A DNA stretch of 64,000 nt, from assembly GCA_965242905.1 (NCBI GenBank), contig CBDETM010000002.1, positions 1,488,001 to 1,552,000 on the forward strand. The letters run 5' to 3'. Position 1 is the stretch's first letter, and every line of letters begins with the position of its first letter. This DNA is from Bin5 sp965242905 (GTDB lineage Bacteria > Chloroflexota > Anaerolineae > Caldilineales > Caldilineaceae). The position numbers and the translations under genes were made by a program. Shown here piece by piece: positions 43,764-51,461 of the stretch. Under the pieces are notes generated by a model. That model saw only the letters and a list, made by a program, of their open reading frames with translations. It was not told where the DNA came from and ran no database searches.

Positions 43764-43811
43764 GTTGAGAATATTGTTACGTGATTTCAGAAAATCAAAG
43801 GAAGGCAGCAG

Positions 43812-44057
43812 ATGTTTCTTGAACGGATGGCAGTGGAAGAGAAATCGCGGCGGGAGAGACTGGTTTCAGAAGCCAGGACATATGCGGGGCTTCGAACGTA
43901 CCGGCGCGTGCCCCGCTGGAAGGTGCGGCTGTTCTTGCGACTTGGGGGGTGGCTGGTGGCAAGGGGAACTGCTCTCCAGGAGCGTTATCGACGAACTGAG
44001 GAGCGGCTGGCACTGACCGACTATTCCGGTCATAACGGGATGGAGCAGGCGCTATGA
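43812..44057 (+). CDS. Small basic protein preceding the DUF2089 regulator
   Basis: An 81-residue protein of no recognised family. It is rich in Arg and Glu, with an amphipathic or weakly hydrophobic centre (WKVRLFLRLGGWLVARG) that could associate with the membrane. AAGGAAGG lies before the ATG. It overlaps the next gene by ATGA (44054-44057), so translation of the DUF2089 regulator is coupled to it. A possible regulator partner or membrane-tethering peptide; nothing more can be said. Confidence 0.65.
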   Translation: MFLERMAVEEKSRRERLVSEARTYAGLRTYRRVPRWKVRLFLRLGGWLVARGTALQERYRRTEERLALTDYSGHNGMEQAL

Positions 44058-44437
44058 ATCCACTACCTAGCGCTTGCCCGATCTGCCAAGCCGGCGATCT
44101 GACGGTCACCGGTTTCTTCTGCCGTGAGTGCGACAGCCGGGTGGAGGGGCGTTTCCTGGTGGAGACGCCTTTTGCCGGTCTGACGCCGGAGCAGATGGAG
44201 TTTGCGGCGACGTTTATCCGGTGTGAGGGGAAGTTCAACCGGATGGAGGAGGAGCTGGGGATGTCGTACCCGACGCTGCGGGGGCGGCTGCACGAGATGA
44301 TCCGGGCGATGGGGTTTGAGCCGGGGCGGGATGAGCCGGCGCCGCTGCCGGAGAAGGCGCGGCGGCAGATCCTGGCGCAGTTGGAGGCTGGCGAGATCGA
44401 CTATGAAGCGGCTATGGAGCAGTTGCAGGGCGGATAG
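44054..44437 (+). CDS. DUF2089-family zinc-ribbon/helix-turn-helix regulator
   Basis: A 127-residue protein. The N-terminal zinc ribbon has C8, C11, C23 and C26 (CPIC, CREC). It is followed by the DUF2089 helix-turn-helix core with GLTPEQMEFAATFI, GKFNRMEEELGMSYPTLRGRL and a C-terminal helical segment QILAQLEAGEIDYEAAMEQL. The family is thought to be DNA-binding and frequently sits with DUF4097/GKIT-type membrane-stress genes. It is coupled to the preceding small protein by ATGA overlap. Its last segment echoes the GKIT-EA-LL modules of the next two regulators of this cluster. Confidence 0.88.
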   Translation: MNPLPSACPICQAGDLTVTGFFCRECDSRVEGRFLVETPFAGLTPEQMEFAATFIRCEGKFNRMEEELGMSYPTLRGRLHEMIRAMGFEPGRDEPAPLPEKARRQILAQLEAGEIDYEAAMEQLQGG

Positions 44438-44518
44438 CGCTTTCCAGTCTCTCCTGTTGGCGAGATTGGCAGGCAGGCGTGAGCAGGTAACCATTAGCTG
44501 GTGTGCAGGGGGAGAGAA

Positions 44519-46027
44519 ATGAGTGAGCAGATACAGGTGGAGCCGGAATCTACGAGCCCGCGGGTGCGGATCCGCTGCGGAGGAGATTTGCGGGTCGAGG
44601 GTTGGGAGCAGGCGCTGATCGAGGCAGCCGGGGAGGGAGAGCAGCCGGTAGTGAAGGCCGAGTCAGAACAACTCGAAATCGAGGCTGCGTCGTCGCTGGT
44701 GGTGCGGCTGCCGTTTGCAAGCGAAATCGTGGAGAGTGCGGCGGGAGGACAGATTAAGGTAAGCAATGTGCGGGGCGGGGTGGAGATTGAACGGGTCGCG
44801 GGGGACCTGCTGGTGGAGGAGGCCGGCAGCGTGCGGATTGGGAGCGCGGCGGGCCGGGTGAACGTGGTTAACGCGGCCGGCGGTGTGGAGGTGACGAAGC
44901 AGGCGATGGGCGATCTGATCGCGGAGCAGATTGGGGGCGAGATCTCGATCGCGGCGGTTATGGGGCGATTGACGCTGCAGAATGTATCCGGCTTACGGGT
45001 AAAGCGGGCGCGTGCGGACGTGGATGTGCTGAATGCAGGCGGAAACGCGGTTGTCGAGAGAGCGGACGGCGCGGTGGAGTTCATCAACGTTGACGGCGCG
45101 GCAGGGATTGGCAAGGCGATGGGCCGGGTCAGCCTGAGGGGGGTGCAGGGCAAGGTAGCCTGCGATCAGGTGAACGGGGAACTGCATCTCGCGGACGTTG
45201 GCGAGGTGGCGGTGAGCCGGGTGATGGGGGATCTCACGGCTGAGAGTGTACGTGGTGCGTTGTCGTGCCGGAAGGCGAACGGGCGGGCAACGCTGCGAGA
45301 AGTGGGCGGTTCGGTCTCGATTGGCGGGGTGGGCGGCGACCTGGAGGTAGAAGGGTGCGGCGGCGCGCTGTCGGCCAAGTGCGGCGGCAGTGTTGAGCTA
45401 GCCAATGTTCGGGGCGACGTGCGCGTGATTGCGGGAGGCGATGTCCGCTGCCGTTTGTCGGAGGCGGAGGGAGGCTCGTTCAAGGCGGTTTGCGGCGGCG
45501 GGCTTACTGTTGAAGGCGGGGCAACGATGGTCGCGCGCGGTCCGGGCGTGCATACGTTCCGCGCCGGCGCGGGGAAAAGCAGTTATTCTGTGACTGCCGG
45601 TGGCAGCGTGCACCTGGATTCGGCGGGTATATTGAAGGGTCTTGGCGAAGAAGAAGGTGTGAGAGGGGCACGGGCGGCGGCGCGTGCGCAACGACGGGCC
45701 TCCCGCTCGCTGGGCAAGACGCTGCGGAGGACGTTGCGGGCGGCGGGCAAGAGGGCGGCTGAGGGCGATTGGGAGGATGCCCGCAGCTGGAGTTTCAGTT
45801 TTGACACGGATTCGCCGTCGTCCGGGGCTGCTGTGCGAGACGAAGAGCCGCTGACTGACTTTGAGGATATCGACGTGGACGTGGATGTGGAGGTAGATGT
45901 TGAGGTGGACGTTGAGCCGGTCTCTGAGGAGGAGCGGATGACGGTTCTGCGCATGTTGTCGGAGGGGAAGATCACGGCAGCGGAGGCGGAGGAGCTGTTG
46001 GATGCGCTGGGCAGGCGTGCTTCTTAG
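44519..46027 (+). CDS. Beta-repeat (DUF4097-like) protein with C-terminal GKIT-EA-LL module
   Basis: A 502-residue protein. Residues about 20-350 consist of many short, roughly 18-22-residue beta-strand repeats with V-x-G and Gly-rich turns, giving a right-handed beta-helix-like stack seen in DUF4097 adhesin-like proteins. A basic linker and an acidic stretch follow (DVDVEVDVEVDVEP at about 460), then a C-terminal helical hairpin MLSEGKITAAEAEELLDAL. No signal peptide or membrane helix was seen, so location is unclear. ATG at 44519 with GGGGAGA. It is likely part of a membrane-stress or envelope-sensing pathway, by analogy with DUF4097 neighbours elsewhere (inference). Confidence 0.8.
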   Translation: MSEQIQVEPESTSPRVRIRCGGDLRVEGWEQALIEAAGEGEQPVVKAESEQLEIEAASSLVVRLPFASEIVESAAGGQIKVSNVRGGVEIERVAGDLLVEEAGSVRIGSAAGRVNVVNAAGGVEVTKQAMGDLIAEQIGGEISIAAVMGRLTLQNVSGLRVKRARADVDVLNAGGNAVVERADGAVEFINVDGAAGIGKAMGRVSLRGVQGKVACDQVNGELHLADVGEVAVSRVMGDLTAESVRGALSCRKANGRATLREVGGSVSIGGVGGDLEVEGCGGALSAKCGGSVELANVRGDVRVIAGGDVRCRLSEAEGGSFKAVCGGGLTVEGGATMVARGPGVHTFRAGAGKSSYSVTAGGSVHLDSAGILKGLGEEEGVRGARAAARAQRRASRSLGKTLRRTLRAAGKRAAEGDWEDARSWSFSFDTDSPSSGAAVRDEEPLTDFEDIDVDVDVEVDVEVDVEPVSEEERMTVLRMLSEGKITAAEAEELLDALGRRAS

Positions 46028-46136
46028 CATTGGTGCTTTTTCAATTTTGGAAGGCCGCTCAGAATTCAACAGGAACTGAAGGCCTTTAGGCCTGTCAGGG
46101 ATGGTTCTCGCTTGAATGTTGGGAGATACAACACCA

Positions 46137-46170
46137 ATTGATCCGCGAAGGCACGCGAAGGCCACCAGAT
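46137..46170 (+). repeat. CGCGAAGG-type repeat, copy 1
   Basis: ATTGATCCGCGAAG followed by GCACGCGAAGG and ACCAGA. The copy at 48504-48546 shares 24 of the first 25 bases and has one additional CGCGAAGG unit. The two copies flank a three-gene block containing the ABC exporter. Confidence 0.65.
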
Positions 46171-46187
46171 GAAGAAGGTGGAGGAAG

Positions 46188-46646
46188 ATGGACATAGACA
46201 AACAGGATAGCGACAGCCAGCTACCGGCGCGATTTCCGGCGGCGGTTGCGGTCCGAAGCAGCGGCGGGGTGGTGGAGACGGGGGAAGGCGGTCAGGCGGG
46301 GCTGCCGGAGATAGTGCGGCAGGTCCAGGAGGGAAGCCGGCAGCCGAGCAGTACGTTCTGGAGGAGGGTTCTCTTCTTCTGGTTCCGCATCTACAAGTAC
46401 GAATGCCTGGCGAGTGAGAAGTCAAGTGTTTTGGACCTGCGGATTCCGATCCCTCTGCCGCTGATCGGGGCAGTTTTTCAGCAGAAGTTGAGCTGGTCGC
46501 AGGCGTTCCAATTTATAGAGCAAGGCCGCCGTCCGGATGGGATTCCGCCGGAGCGATTCCTGGAGTCGTGCATGCCGCTGGAGTTCCTACGGTTGTATGA
46601 GGGGAAGAACGAAAAGGAAGAGCTGTTGGTGATTGGATTGGACTGA
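46188..46646 (+). CDS. Uncharacterised 152-residue protein before ABC exporter genes
   Basis: No family recognised. The N-terminal third (about 1-55) is polar and low-complexity; the rest has aromatic-rich FWRRVLFFWFRIYKYE and SVLDLRIPIPLPLIGAVF segments followed by a helical, charged tail ending in VIGLD. GGAGG lies ahead of the ATG. It sits 13 bases before the ABC ATPase. It might be an accessory component of the exporter; the function cannot be assigned from sequence. Confidence 0.6.
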   Translation: MDIDKQDSDSQLPARFPAAVAVRSSGGVVETGEGGQAGLPEIVRQVQEGSRQPSSTFWRRVLFFWFRIYKYECLASEKSSVLDLRIPIPLPLIGAVFQQKLSWSQAFQFIEQGRRPDGIPPERFLESCMPLEFLRLYEGKNEKEELLVIGLD

Positions 46647-46659
46647 ACTGGAAACTGAT

Positions 46660-47679
46660 ATGAGAGCAGCGATTGAAATCGAGTCTTTGAGCAAGGTTTT
46701 CCGCAGCCGCGGCGGCAATGAGGTCGAGGCGGTGAGACGGCTGGATTTGACGGTGGAGCCGGGGCAGGTTTTTGGCTTTCTGGGGTCGAATGGGGCAGGC
46801 AAGACGACGACGCTGAAGATGGCGTGCGGGCTTGTAATGCCGACGACGGGAACGGTGCGGCTTAACGGGTATGACGTGGGCAGGCAGCGGGGCCAGGCGA
46901 TGCGGCAGATCGGCGCGGTGCTGGAAGGGACGCGCAATGTTTACTGGCGCATGAGCGCGTGGCAGAACCTGCTCTACTTTGGCCGCATAAAGGGGGTCTC
47001 GTCGAGCAAGGTGCTGAAGGCGAGGGCGGAGCAGCTGTTGCGGGAGCTGGACCTGTGGGAGCGGCGGAAAGACCCGGTGGGGGAGTACAGCCGGGGAATG
47101 CAGCAGAAGGTGGCGATCGCGGCGGCGCTGATCGCGGACCCGCCGATCGTGCTGCTGGACGAGCCGACGTTGGGGTTGGACGTTCAGGCGTCGCGCACGG
47201 TACAGGAGTGGATCGTGCAGCTGGCGGAGGAGCGGGGCAAGACGGTCGTGTTGACGACGCATCAGCTGGACATGGCGGAGAGTCTCTGCGACCGGGTGGC
47301 GATCATGAGCCATGGACGGCTGCTGGCCCACCGTCCCACGGGGGAGTTGCTCGACCTGTTCCGGCGGGAGTTTTACCAGGTGCGGCTGCGGGGGCTGGTG
47401 GAGGCAGAGAAGAGCGGGGCTTTCCCCGGATTCACGGTCAGCCGGGAGAACGGGCACACGGTCCTGGCCGGGGAGGTCGGCGTCGAACTGTCGGTTTTCG
47501 AGCTGGTGGAGCGGGCGCGGGTGGCGGGCATGGATTTGATCAGCGTCTCGCCGGCGGAGCCGAACCTGGAGGAGATATTTGTCGAGCTGATAGAGCGGGC
47601 GGAGGAGACGGGTGGGCAGGACGGTGGATTGGAACTGGAGGCGGGCGACCGGCCCGCTGGCATTGAGGTCCGAGGGTAA
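46660..47679 (+). CDS. ABC transporter ATPase (exporter, ABC-2 type)
   Basis: A 339-residue ATP-binding protein. Walker A FLGSNGAGKTT, signature YSRGMQQKVAIAAAL, Walker B IVLLDEPTLGLD, H-loop LTTHQLDM; the C-terminal 100 residues are the usual regulatory tail of drug/polysaccharide-type exporters. The start is ATG 46660; an in-frame TTG at 46633 is weaker. It is followed by its permease with a four-base gap. Located in the DUF2089/beta-repeat cluster, suggesting regulated export of a lipid, drug or peptide. Confidence 0.93.
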   Translation: MRAAIEIESLSKVFRSRGGNEVEAVRRLDLTVEPGQVFGFLGSNGAGKTTTLKMACGLVMPTTGTVRLNGYDVGRQRGQAMRQIGAVLEGTRNVYWRMSAWQNLLYFGRIKGVSSSKVLKARAEQLLRELDLWERRKDPVGEYSRGMQQKVAIAAALIADPPIVLLDEPTLGLDVQASRTVQEWIVQLAEERGKTVVLTTHQLDMAESLCDRVAIMSHGRLLAHRPTGELLDLFRREFYQVRLRGLVEAEKSGAFPGFTVSRENGHTVLAGEVGVELSVFELVERARVAGMDLISVSPAEPNLEEIFVELIERAEETGGQDGGLELEAGDRPAGIEVRG

Positions 47680-47683
47680 GGCA

Positions 47684-48472
47684 ATGGTGGTGACGGGAAC
47701 GGTATTGTTGAATGAGTGCCAGAAGCGGTTGATCATAATGTGGTCGTACCGGTTCAATTTCATGCTCGAGACGTTCATGATCGGGTTTCTTTTCGTGGGC
47801 ATCAGCTTCTTTGTGTCGGGCGGCAGGCCCACGGCGGAGCAGATGGCGCCGGCGCTGTTGGGCTACCTGACATGGTTTTTCGCGGTGTTTGCGATTTCGG
47901 ATATGAGCCAGGGGATCCGTGAGGAGACACAGACGGGAACGCTGGAGCAGATGTACATGAGCCCGCTGCCGTCGGGTCTGCTGCTGGCGGGGCGCTCGGT
48001 GGCTTCAATATTCATCAGCAGCGGCATGGTGATTCTGATTGGCGGGATACTGATGCTGGGGTTGGGAATCCGGATTCCGCTTCGTCCGGAAGGCGTGCCG
48101 GTCTTTGCGCTGACCCTGGTGGGGCTGTATGGGTTCGCCTTTTTTCTGGGCGGGGCGACGCTGGTGTTCAAGCAGGTGAATGCGCTGAGCAACTTGCTTA
48201 CGAATATGCTGCTGTTCCTGAACGGCTCTTTTCTGACGGTGGAACGGATGCCGGGCTGGCTGGAAGCGTTTGCCCGCAGTCTGCCGTCGACACAGGGGAT
48301 CGACGTGCTGCGGCGGGTTGTGTTGGACGAAATGTCGCTGGCCAGTGTGTGGCAGGACGGAAGCCTGGTGTGGCTGACGGTGCATACGGTGGTCTTTTTG
48401 TTCGCCGGTTGGGGTGTATTTCTGTGGGGGGAGCGGGTTGCGCGCGGGCGCGGATTGCTGGGGCAGTATTAG
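47684..48472 (+). CDS. ABC-2 type transporter permease
   Basis: A 262-residue membrane protein with six predicted helices; the signature region AISDMSQGIREETQTGTLEQMYMSPLP is typical of the ABC-2 family before the third helix. The start ATG at 47684 has GAGGGTAAGG just ahead, and the ATPase stop is four bases upstream. Together with the ATPase it makes a half-transporter pair that dimerises. Substrate unknown. Confidence 0.9.
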   Translation: MVVTGTVLLNECQKRLIIMWSYRFNFMLETFMIGFLFVGISFFVSGGRPTAEQMAPALLGYLTWFFAVFAISDMSQGIREETQTGTLEQMYMSPLPSGLLLAGRSVASIFISSGMVILIGGILMLGLGIRIPLRPEGVPVFALTLVGLYGFAFFLGGATLVFKQVNALSNLLTNMLLFLNGSFLTVERMPGWLEAFARSLPSTQGIDVLRRVVLDEMSLASVWQDGSLVWLTVHTVVFLFAGWGVFLWGERVARGRGLLGQY

Positions 48473-48503
48473 GTTACGTTGACAATTGCGAGAGACAGAT
48501 ACG

Positions 48504-48546
48504 ATTGATCCGCGAAGTCACGCGAAGGGGCGCGAAGGATACCAGA
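48504..48546 (+). repeat. CGCGAAGG-type repeat, copy 2
   Basis: ATTGATCCGCGAAG, then TCACGCGAAGG, GGCGCGAAGG and ATACCAGA. Same unit as 46137-46170 with one more CGCGAAGG. It lies just downstream of the ABC permease. Confidence 0.65.
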
Positions 48547-48625
48547 GGCGCATCAAGTATTCTTTGACGGATTGCGCGACGGGTGCAGGAGAGGTCAGCT
48601 GTCTGAGTTTCGGGGAGAGGGATAT

Positions 48626-49012
48626 ATGGCAACAGCGGAAGAGCGGATGCGGGTCTTGAAGATGATCGAAGAGGGAAAGATCACGGCGAAGGAGGGCGCG
48701 CGTCTTTTGGGCGTGTTGGGGAAGGGCGACGAAAAGGCGCGGCGGCAGCGGGGGCCAGGGGATGGCCGCGCGGCGGGGGAAGGGCGCTGGCTGCGTCTGC
48801 GCGTATCCGATACGAGGAGCGGCAAGACGCGGGTCAATCTGACGATCCCGATTGGGTTGGTCAACATGGGGCTGGCGGTCGGGGCGCGGTTTGTGCCGGA
48901 CGTGGCGGAACTGGACGTTGAGGAGATTCAGAACGCGTTGCGGTCGGGGCTGCAGGGGAAGATACTGGAAGTAAGGGATGAAGATGAGCTGGTCGAGATT
49001 TACGTGGAGTAG
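48626..49012 (+). CDS. Short protein with N-terminal GKIT-EA-LL (SHOCT-like) module
   Basis: A 128-residue protein. The N terminus has ERMRVLKMIEEGKITAKEGARLL, the same helical hairpin found at the C terminus of the 44519-46027 protein. A basic linker follows, then a small alpha/beta domain with LRLRVSDTRSGKTRVNLTIP and VGARFVP, resembling the beta-strand domain of DUF2089-linked companion proteins. ATG with GAGAGGG ahead. The shared hairpin suggests it interacts with the beta-repeat protein or with the DUF2089 regulator. Function unknown. Confidence 0.75.
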   Translation: MATAEERMRVLKMIEEGKITAKEGARLLGVLGKGDEKARRQRGPGDGRAAGEGRWLRLRVSDTRSGKTRVNLTIPIGLVNMGLAVGARFVPDVAELDVEEIQNALRSGLQGKILEVRDEDELVEIYVE

Positions 49013-49200
49013 AAATGTTTCAAGTGGAAGATGGGGTCATTTGGCGGATCGTAGCTAAATCGTAGGTATATTGTCCACTAAGCCGGTTGCGCTAAAAATG
49101 GAAGTTTTGCGGCTTGCAGATGGAGGTCCACCAGAGTAATTTTCGACAGTTTTGGGGGCAATTGACGAGAGTTTTGAGGAAGGGTGCGCGGTGGGTGCGG
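49013..49200. other. Non-coding spacer upstream of the small RNA
   Basis: About 190 bases without a gene. The segment at 49138-49180 (ATTTTC-ACA-TTTTGGGGG-CAATTGACG) resembles 29053-29100 upstream of the other small-membrane-protein operon, except for an insertion. It may carry upstream promoter elements for the 49201 promoter. Confidence 0.4.
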
Positions 49201-49229
49201 TTGACAGGAGGCGGGCAAAGGCTTATACT
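49201..49229 (+). promoter_or_regulatory. Strong sigma-70-type promoter
   Basis: TTGACA (49201-49206), exactly 17-base spacer, TATACT (49224-49229). Predicted transcription start near 49236. It has no good gene immediately downstream but a terminator 200 bases on, indicating a short transcript. Confidence 0.75.
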
Positions 49230-49235
49230 TAATGC

Positions 49236-49463
49236 AGCCGTACCCCCCAAGACGAACGGCCGTGAAAATGTTCAGCAAGACTCTATACAAGACCCTCCGT
49301 GCGGTGGACTTACCACTGTCTCGGACACAAAAGAGTTGACACTCAAGGATGAGCGTGAACGCTGACTGTTTTGCGAACTGTAGCAGGATTGCAGGCTGGG
49401 TTGGACTGCCTGCAGACGCCGTAAAGACCTGGACGCCCGACGCGTCCGGGTTTTGTTGTTTTT
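49236..49463 (+). ncRNA. Candidate small structured RNA (~228 nt)
   Basis: The segment between a near-consensus promoter and an intrinsic terminator has no credible gene. It can form several hairpins: GGTGG/CCACT-type near 49300, TGTC-TCG-GACA near 49317-49327, AGCGT-GA-ACGCT near 49352-49363, and TGCAGGC/GCCTGCA near 49390-49414. The closing terminator stem is at 49428-49450. I could not match it to 6S RNA, SRP RNA, RNase P, tmRNA or a riboswitch. It may instead act as a leader of the SWIM-protein gene 80 bases downstream. A 23-codon frame at 49268 without a ribosome binding site is probably chance. Confidence 0.5.
49428..49463 (+). terminator. Intrinsic terminator closing the small RNA
   Basis: CCTGGACGC (49428-49436), five-base loop, GCGTCCGGG (49442-49450): nine pairs with one G-U, followed by TTTTGTTGTTTTT. 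A typical intrinsic terminator. Confidence 0.75.
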
Positions 49464-49545
49464 GGGGGACATGCATTTAACGGGAACCTGTCTCTGTTCC
49501 GTTTCGTTTCCTTCGTGCCAATCATCTCAGAGAAAGGAATGCAGA

Positions 49546-49797
49546 ATGGACGCGATTGCCAGCCGTATCCTCAAAGCCCGCCAGTACGCAGCCGAGCGTG
49601 ACGAGCGCTTGTGGGTCAACAACCTGCAGGTGAAGATCCAAGGCGAGCACTCTGATCACCGCGTTTCCTATGATCAGGGTTCATGGGATTGTGATTGCGA
49701 GGAGTTTCAGCGCAGAAGCATATGTGCCCATGTAATGGCGATGGAAGAGATTCTCGGTGAGGCGGTTGAACCTGCGATGCTCCCTATTCCGGGGTAG
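49546..49797 (+). CDS. SWIM zinc-finger protein
   Basis: An 83-residue protein with a SWIM-type C-x-C-x8-C-x-H site: C49, C51, C60 and H62 (CDCEEFQRRSICAH). SWIM domains bind nucleic acid or protein and occur in recombination and helicase accessory factors. A helical N terminus and a beta-hairpin segment (VKIQGEHSDHRVSYD) precede the zinc site. AAAGGA lies before the ATG; the open frame upstream has no such site. It stands alone between two terminators, so it is probably monocistronic or read from the small-RNA promoter past its terminator. Confidence 0.85.
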   Translation: MDAIASRILKARQYAAERDERLWVNNLQVKIQGEHSDHRVSYDQGSWDCDCEEFQRRSICAHVMAMEEILGEAVEPAMLPIPG

Positions 49798-49833
49798 TGC
49801 AGGCGTGCAGAGTCCAGACAGTTTATATCTTGC

Positions 49834-49865
49834 GTGCCAGGCCGTTTGGCCTGGCACTTTTTTTT
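49834..49865 (+). terminator. Strong intrinsic terminator after the SWIM gene
   Basis: GTGCCAGGCC (49834-49843), loop GTTT, GGCCTGGCAC (49848-49857), then eight T (49858-49865). A perfect ten-pair stem; among the clearest terminators in the window. Confidence 0.92.
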
Positions 49866-49870
49866 GGACG

Positions 49871-49920
49871 GCAGTTTTTGGTTGTTAGTTTTTAGTTGTT
49901 AGTTTCTAGTTTTTAGTTTG
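49871..49920 (+). repeat. TTTTTAGT-type low-complexity repeat
   Basis: Successive GTTTTTGGTTGTTAGTTTTTAG-like units just after the SWIM terminator. Similar short TTTTTAGT runs occur at 35945-35980 and 51113-51135, always in intergenic DNA downstream of a gene. No function is assigned. Confidence 0.5.
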
Positions 49921-50071
49921 CGCCAGGGCACCATGAAGGGGAGAAGTGGGGGGTTTGAAGCCTGCGGAAGAAGCTTGGTGTGGGAGCGGGATTGGATTGG
50001 GGTGGGGCGGATTTCAGTGGGGGGTGGGAGGTGTGGAATAATGGCGGGATGAGTAGCGTTATGAGGGATGG

Positions 50072-51094
50072 ATGAGACGTGCGGCGCAGCTGCTGATCGG
50101 GGTTCTGATCAGCGTCTTTTTTCTTTATCTGATTGTGCCGGGCCTACATCTGCCAGATGTTTGGCGGGCGATGGGGCAGGCGAACTACTGGTGGATTGTG
50201 CCGGGTGTGGCGGTCTACATGGTGGGGCTGTGGGCGCGCACGTGGCGGTGGCATTATATGCTGCGGCATCTGAAACCGGTCTCGATGGGGAGGCTGTTTC
50301 CGGTGGTGTGCATCGGTTATTTCGGGAACAACGTGTACCCGTTTCGGGCGGGGGAGGTGATGCGGGCGTACGTGCTGTGGCAGCGGGAGGAGATCCCGAT
50401 CAGCTCAAGCCTGGCGACGGTGATCATTGAGCGTGTATTTGACGGGCTGGTGATGCTGCTGTTCGTTTTTCTGGCGCTGCCGTTTGCGCCGATTCCGGCG
50501 GCCTTTCAGCGGTTTGTCGTCTTTGTAACATTTTTGCTGCTGATCGTGACGGCGCTTTTCATCTGGGTGACGGTGCGGCCGCGGCGGATTGCGGCGCTGT
50601 ACGGCTGGCTGGCCGAACATCTGCTGCCGGCGCGGATCCGCGAGCGGACGGACGGCCTCTTTGAACGGTTCATGGCAGGGCTGGGGAGTCTGCGCAGCGG
50701 GCGGGATCTGCTGTTGATTTTTGCGACGAGCATCGTGGTATGGCTGATGGAGACGGTGAAGTACTGGTTCGTGATGCATGCGTTTGCGTTCAGTGTCAGT
50801 TTTCTGGCGCTGATGTTGATGAACGGTGTCGTGAATCTGGCGACGACGCTGCCGTCGGCGCCGGGGTACATCGGTACGTTCGATACGCCGGGGATCGAGA
50901 CGCTGACGGCGTACGGGATCGATACGCAGCTGGCGGCGAGCTATACGCTGACGCTGCATGCGGCGCTGTGGGTGCCGGTGACGCTGTTGGGGGGTTATTA
51001 TTTCTGGCGGGAGCAGCTGCGCTGGAGTGATTTCAGGAAGGCGCAGAAGCGGGCGGACCGGGCGGCACAGCGTGAGGCGGCCGTGATAGAATGA
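50072..51094 (+). CDS. Lysylphosphatidylglycerol synthetase/flippase-like (UPF0104) membrane protein
   Basis: A 340-residue polytopic protein with about eight predicted helices, matching the UPF0104/AglD/LPG-synthetase-TM family. Visible markers are GYFGNNVYPFRAGEVMRAYVL and the ERVFDGLVMLL segment, and a later PSAPGYIGTFDT motif. Members move or modify lipid-linked substrates or aminoacyl-lipids. ATG at 50072 with GAGGG ahead. It stands alone, with repeats on either side. The exact lipid substrate is not inferable. Confidence 0.85.
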   Translation: MRRAAQLLIGVLISVFFLYLIVPGLHLPDVWRAMGQANYWWIVPGVAVYMVGLWARTWRWHYMLRHLKPVSMGRLFPVVCIGYFGNNVYPFRAGEVMRAYVLWQREEIPISSSLATVIIERVFDGLVMLLFVFLALPFAPIPAAFQRFVVFVTFLLLIVTALFIWVTVRPRRIAALYGWLAEHLLPARIRERTDGLFERFMAGLGSLRSGRDLLLIFATSIVVWLMETVKYWFVMHAFAFSVSFLALMLMNGVVNLATTLPSAPGYIGTFDTPGIETLTAYGIDTQLAASYTLTLHAALWVPVTLLGGYYFWREQLRWSDFRKAQKRADRAAQREAAVIE

Positions 51095-51461
51095 GGGGCG
51101 GCGTGAAAAGCAGTTTTTAGTAGTCAGTTTCTAGTGAACTGCCTGTGTACAGGGCTCTTGATGGTCATGGAGGGGTGGGTTGGGGCCGATTTGGACTTGC
51201 CGTGCCGGCGCCGGCTCACGCCTCGGTACGAGCCACGAGGCGGGGTGGGGGGAAGTTCGGTCGCAGCGGGTGGACAAGGTCGTATTACGCACACACTCGC
51301 TGCGGCGGGAAGTCTTAGGGGGGGCGTTGCGGGGGCGGAGCCCCCGCACAAGGGAGGGCCGACTAGGCCCGACCGCCCAAAAAAGCAGGGATTAGGGGCC
51401 AGGGGCCAGGGGTTAGTTACGACAGAGGTTGCAGATCAGAGAGGGAGAGGAGCCGGGCGTG
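51095..51461. other. Non-coding spacer with 97-base repeat
   Basis: About 370 bases between the flippase-like gene and the M16 peptidase. It starts with a TTTTTAGTAGTCAG-type repeat and contains the 97-base repeat at 51321-51417. No gene or clear promoter was found. Confidence 0.55.
51321..51417. repeat. 97-base two-hairpin, G-run repeat, copy 2
   Basis: 91 of 97 positions match 28861-28957. Both hairpins are preserved perfectly (substitutions fall in the five-base loop of hairpin 2 and in the tail), and the four G-runs remain (GGG-ATTA-GGGG-CCA-GGGG-CCA-GGGG). It sits just upstream of the M16 peptidase gene. Confidence 0.85.

Larger units (their letters stand above)
43450..43811. other. Divergent intergenic region
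   Basis: About 360 bases between the leftward sugar operon and the rightward DUF2089 cluster. It holds one promoter for each direction (43542-43569 minus, 43735-43763 plus). The open frame that extends the sugar-binding gene into this region lacks a ribosome binding site and is rejected as coding. No other structure was seen. Confidence 0.6.
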
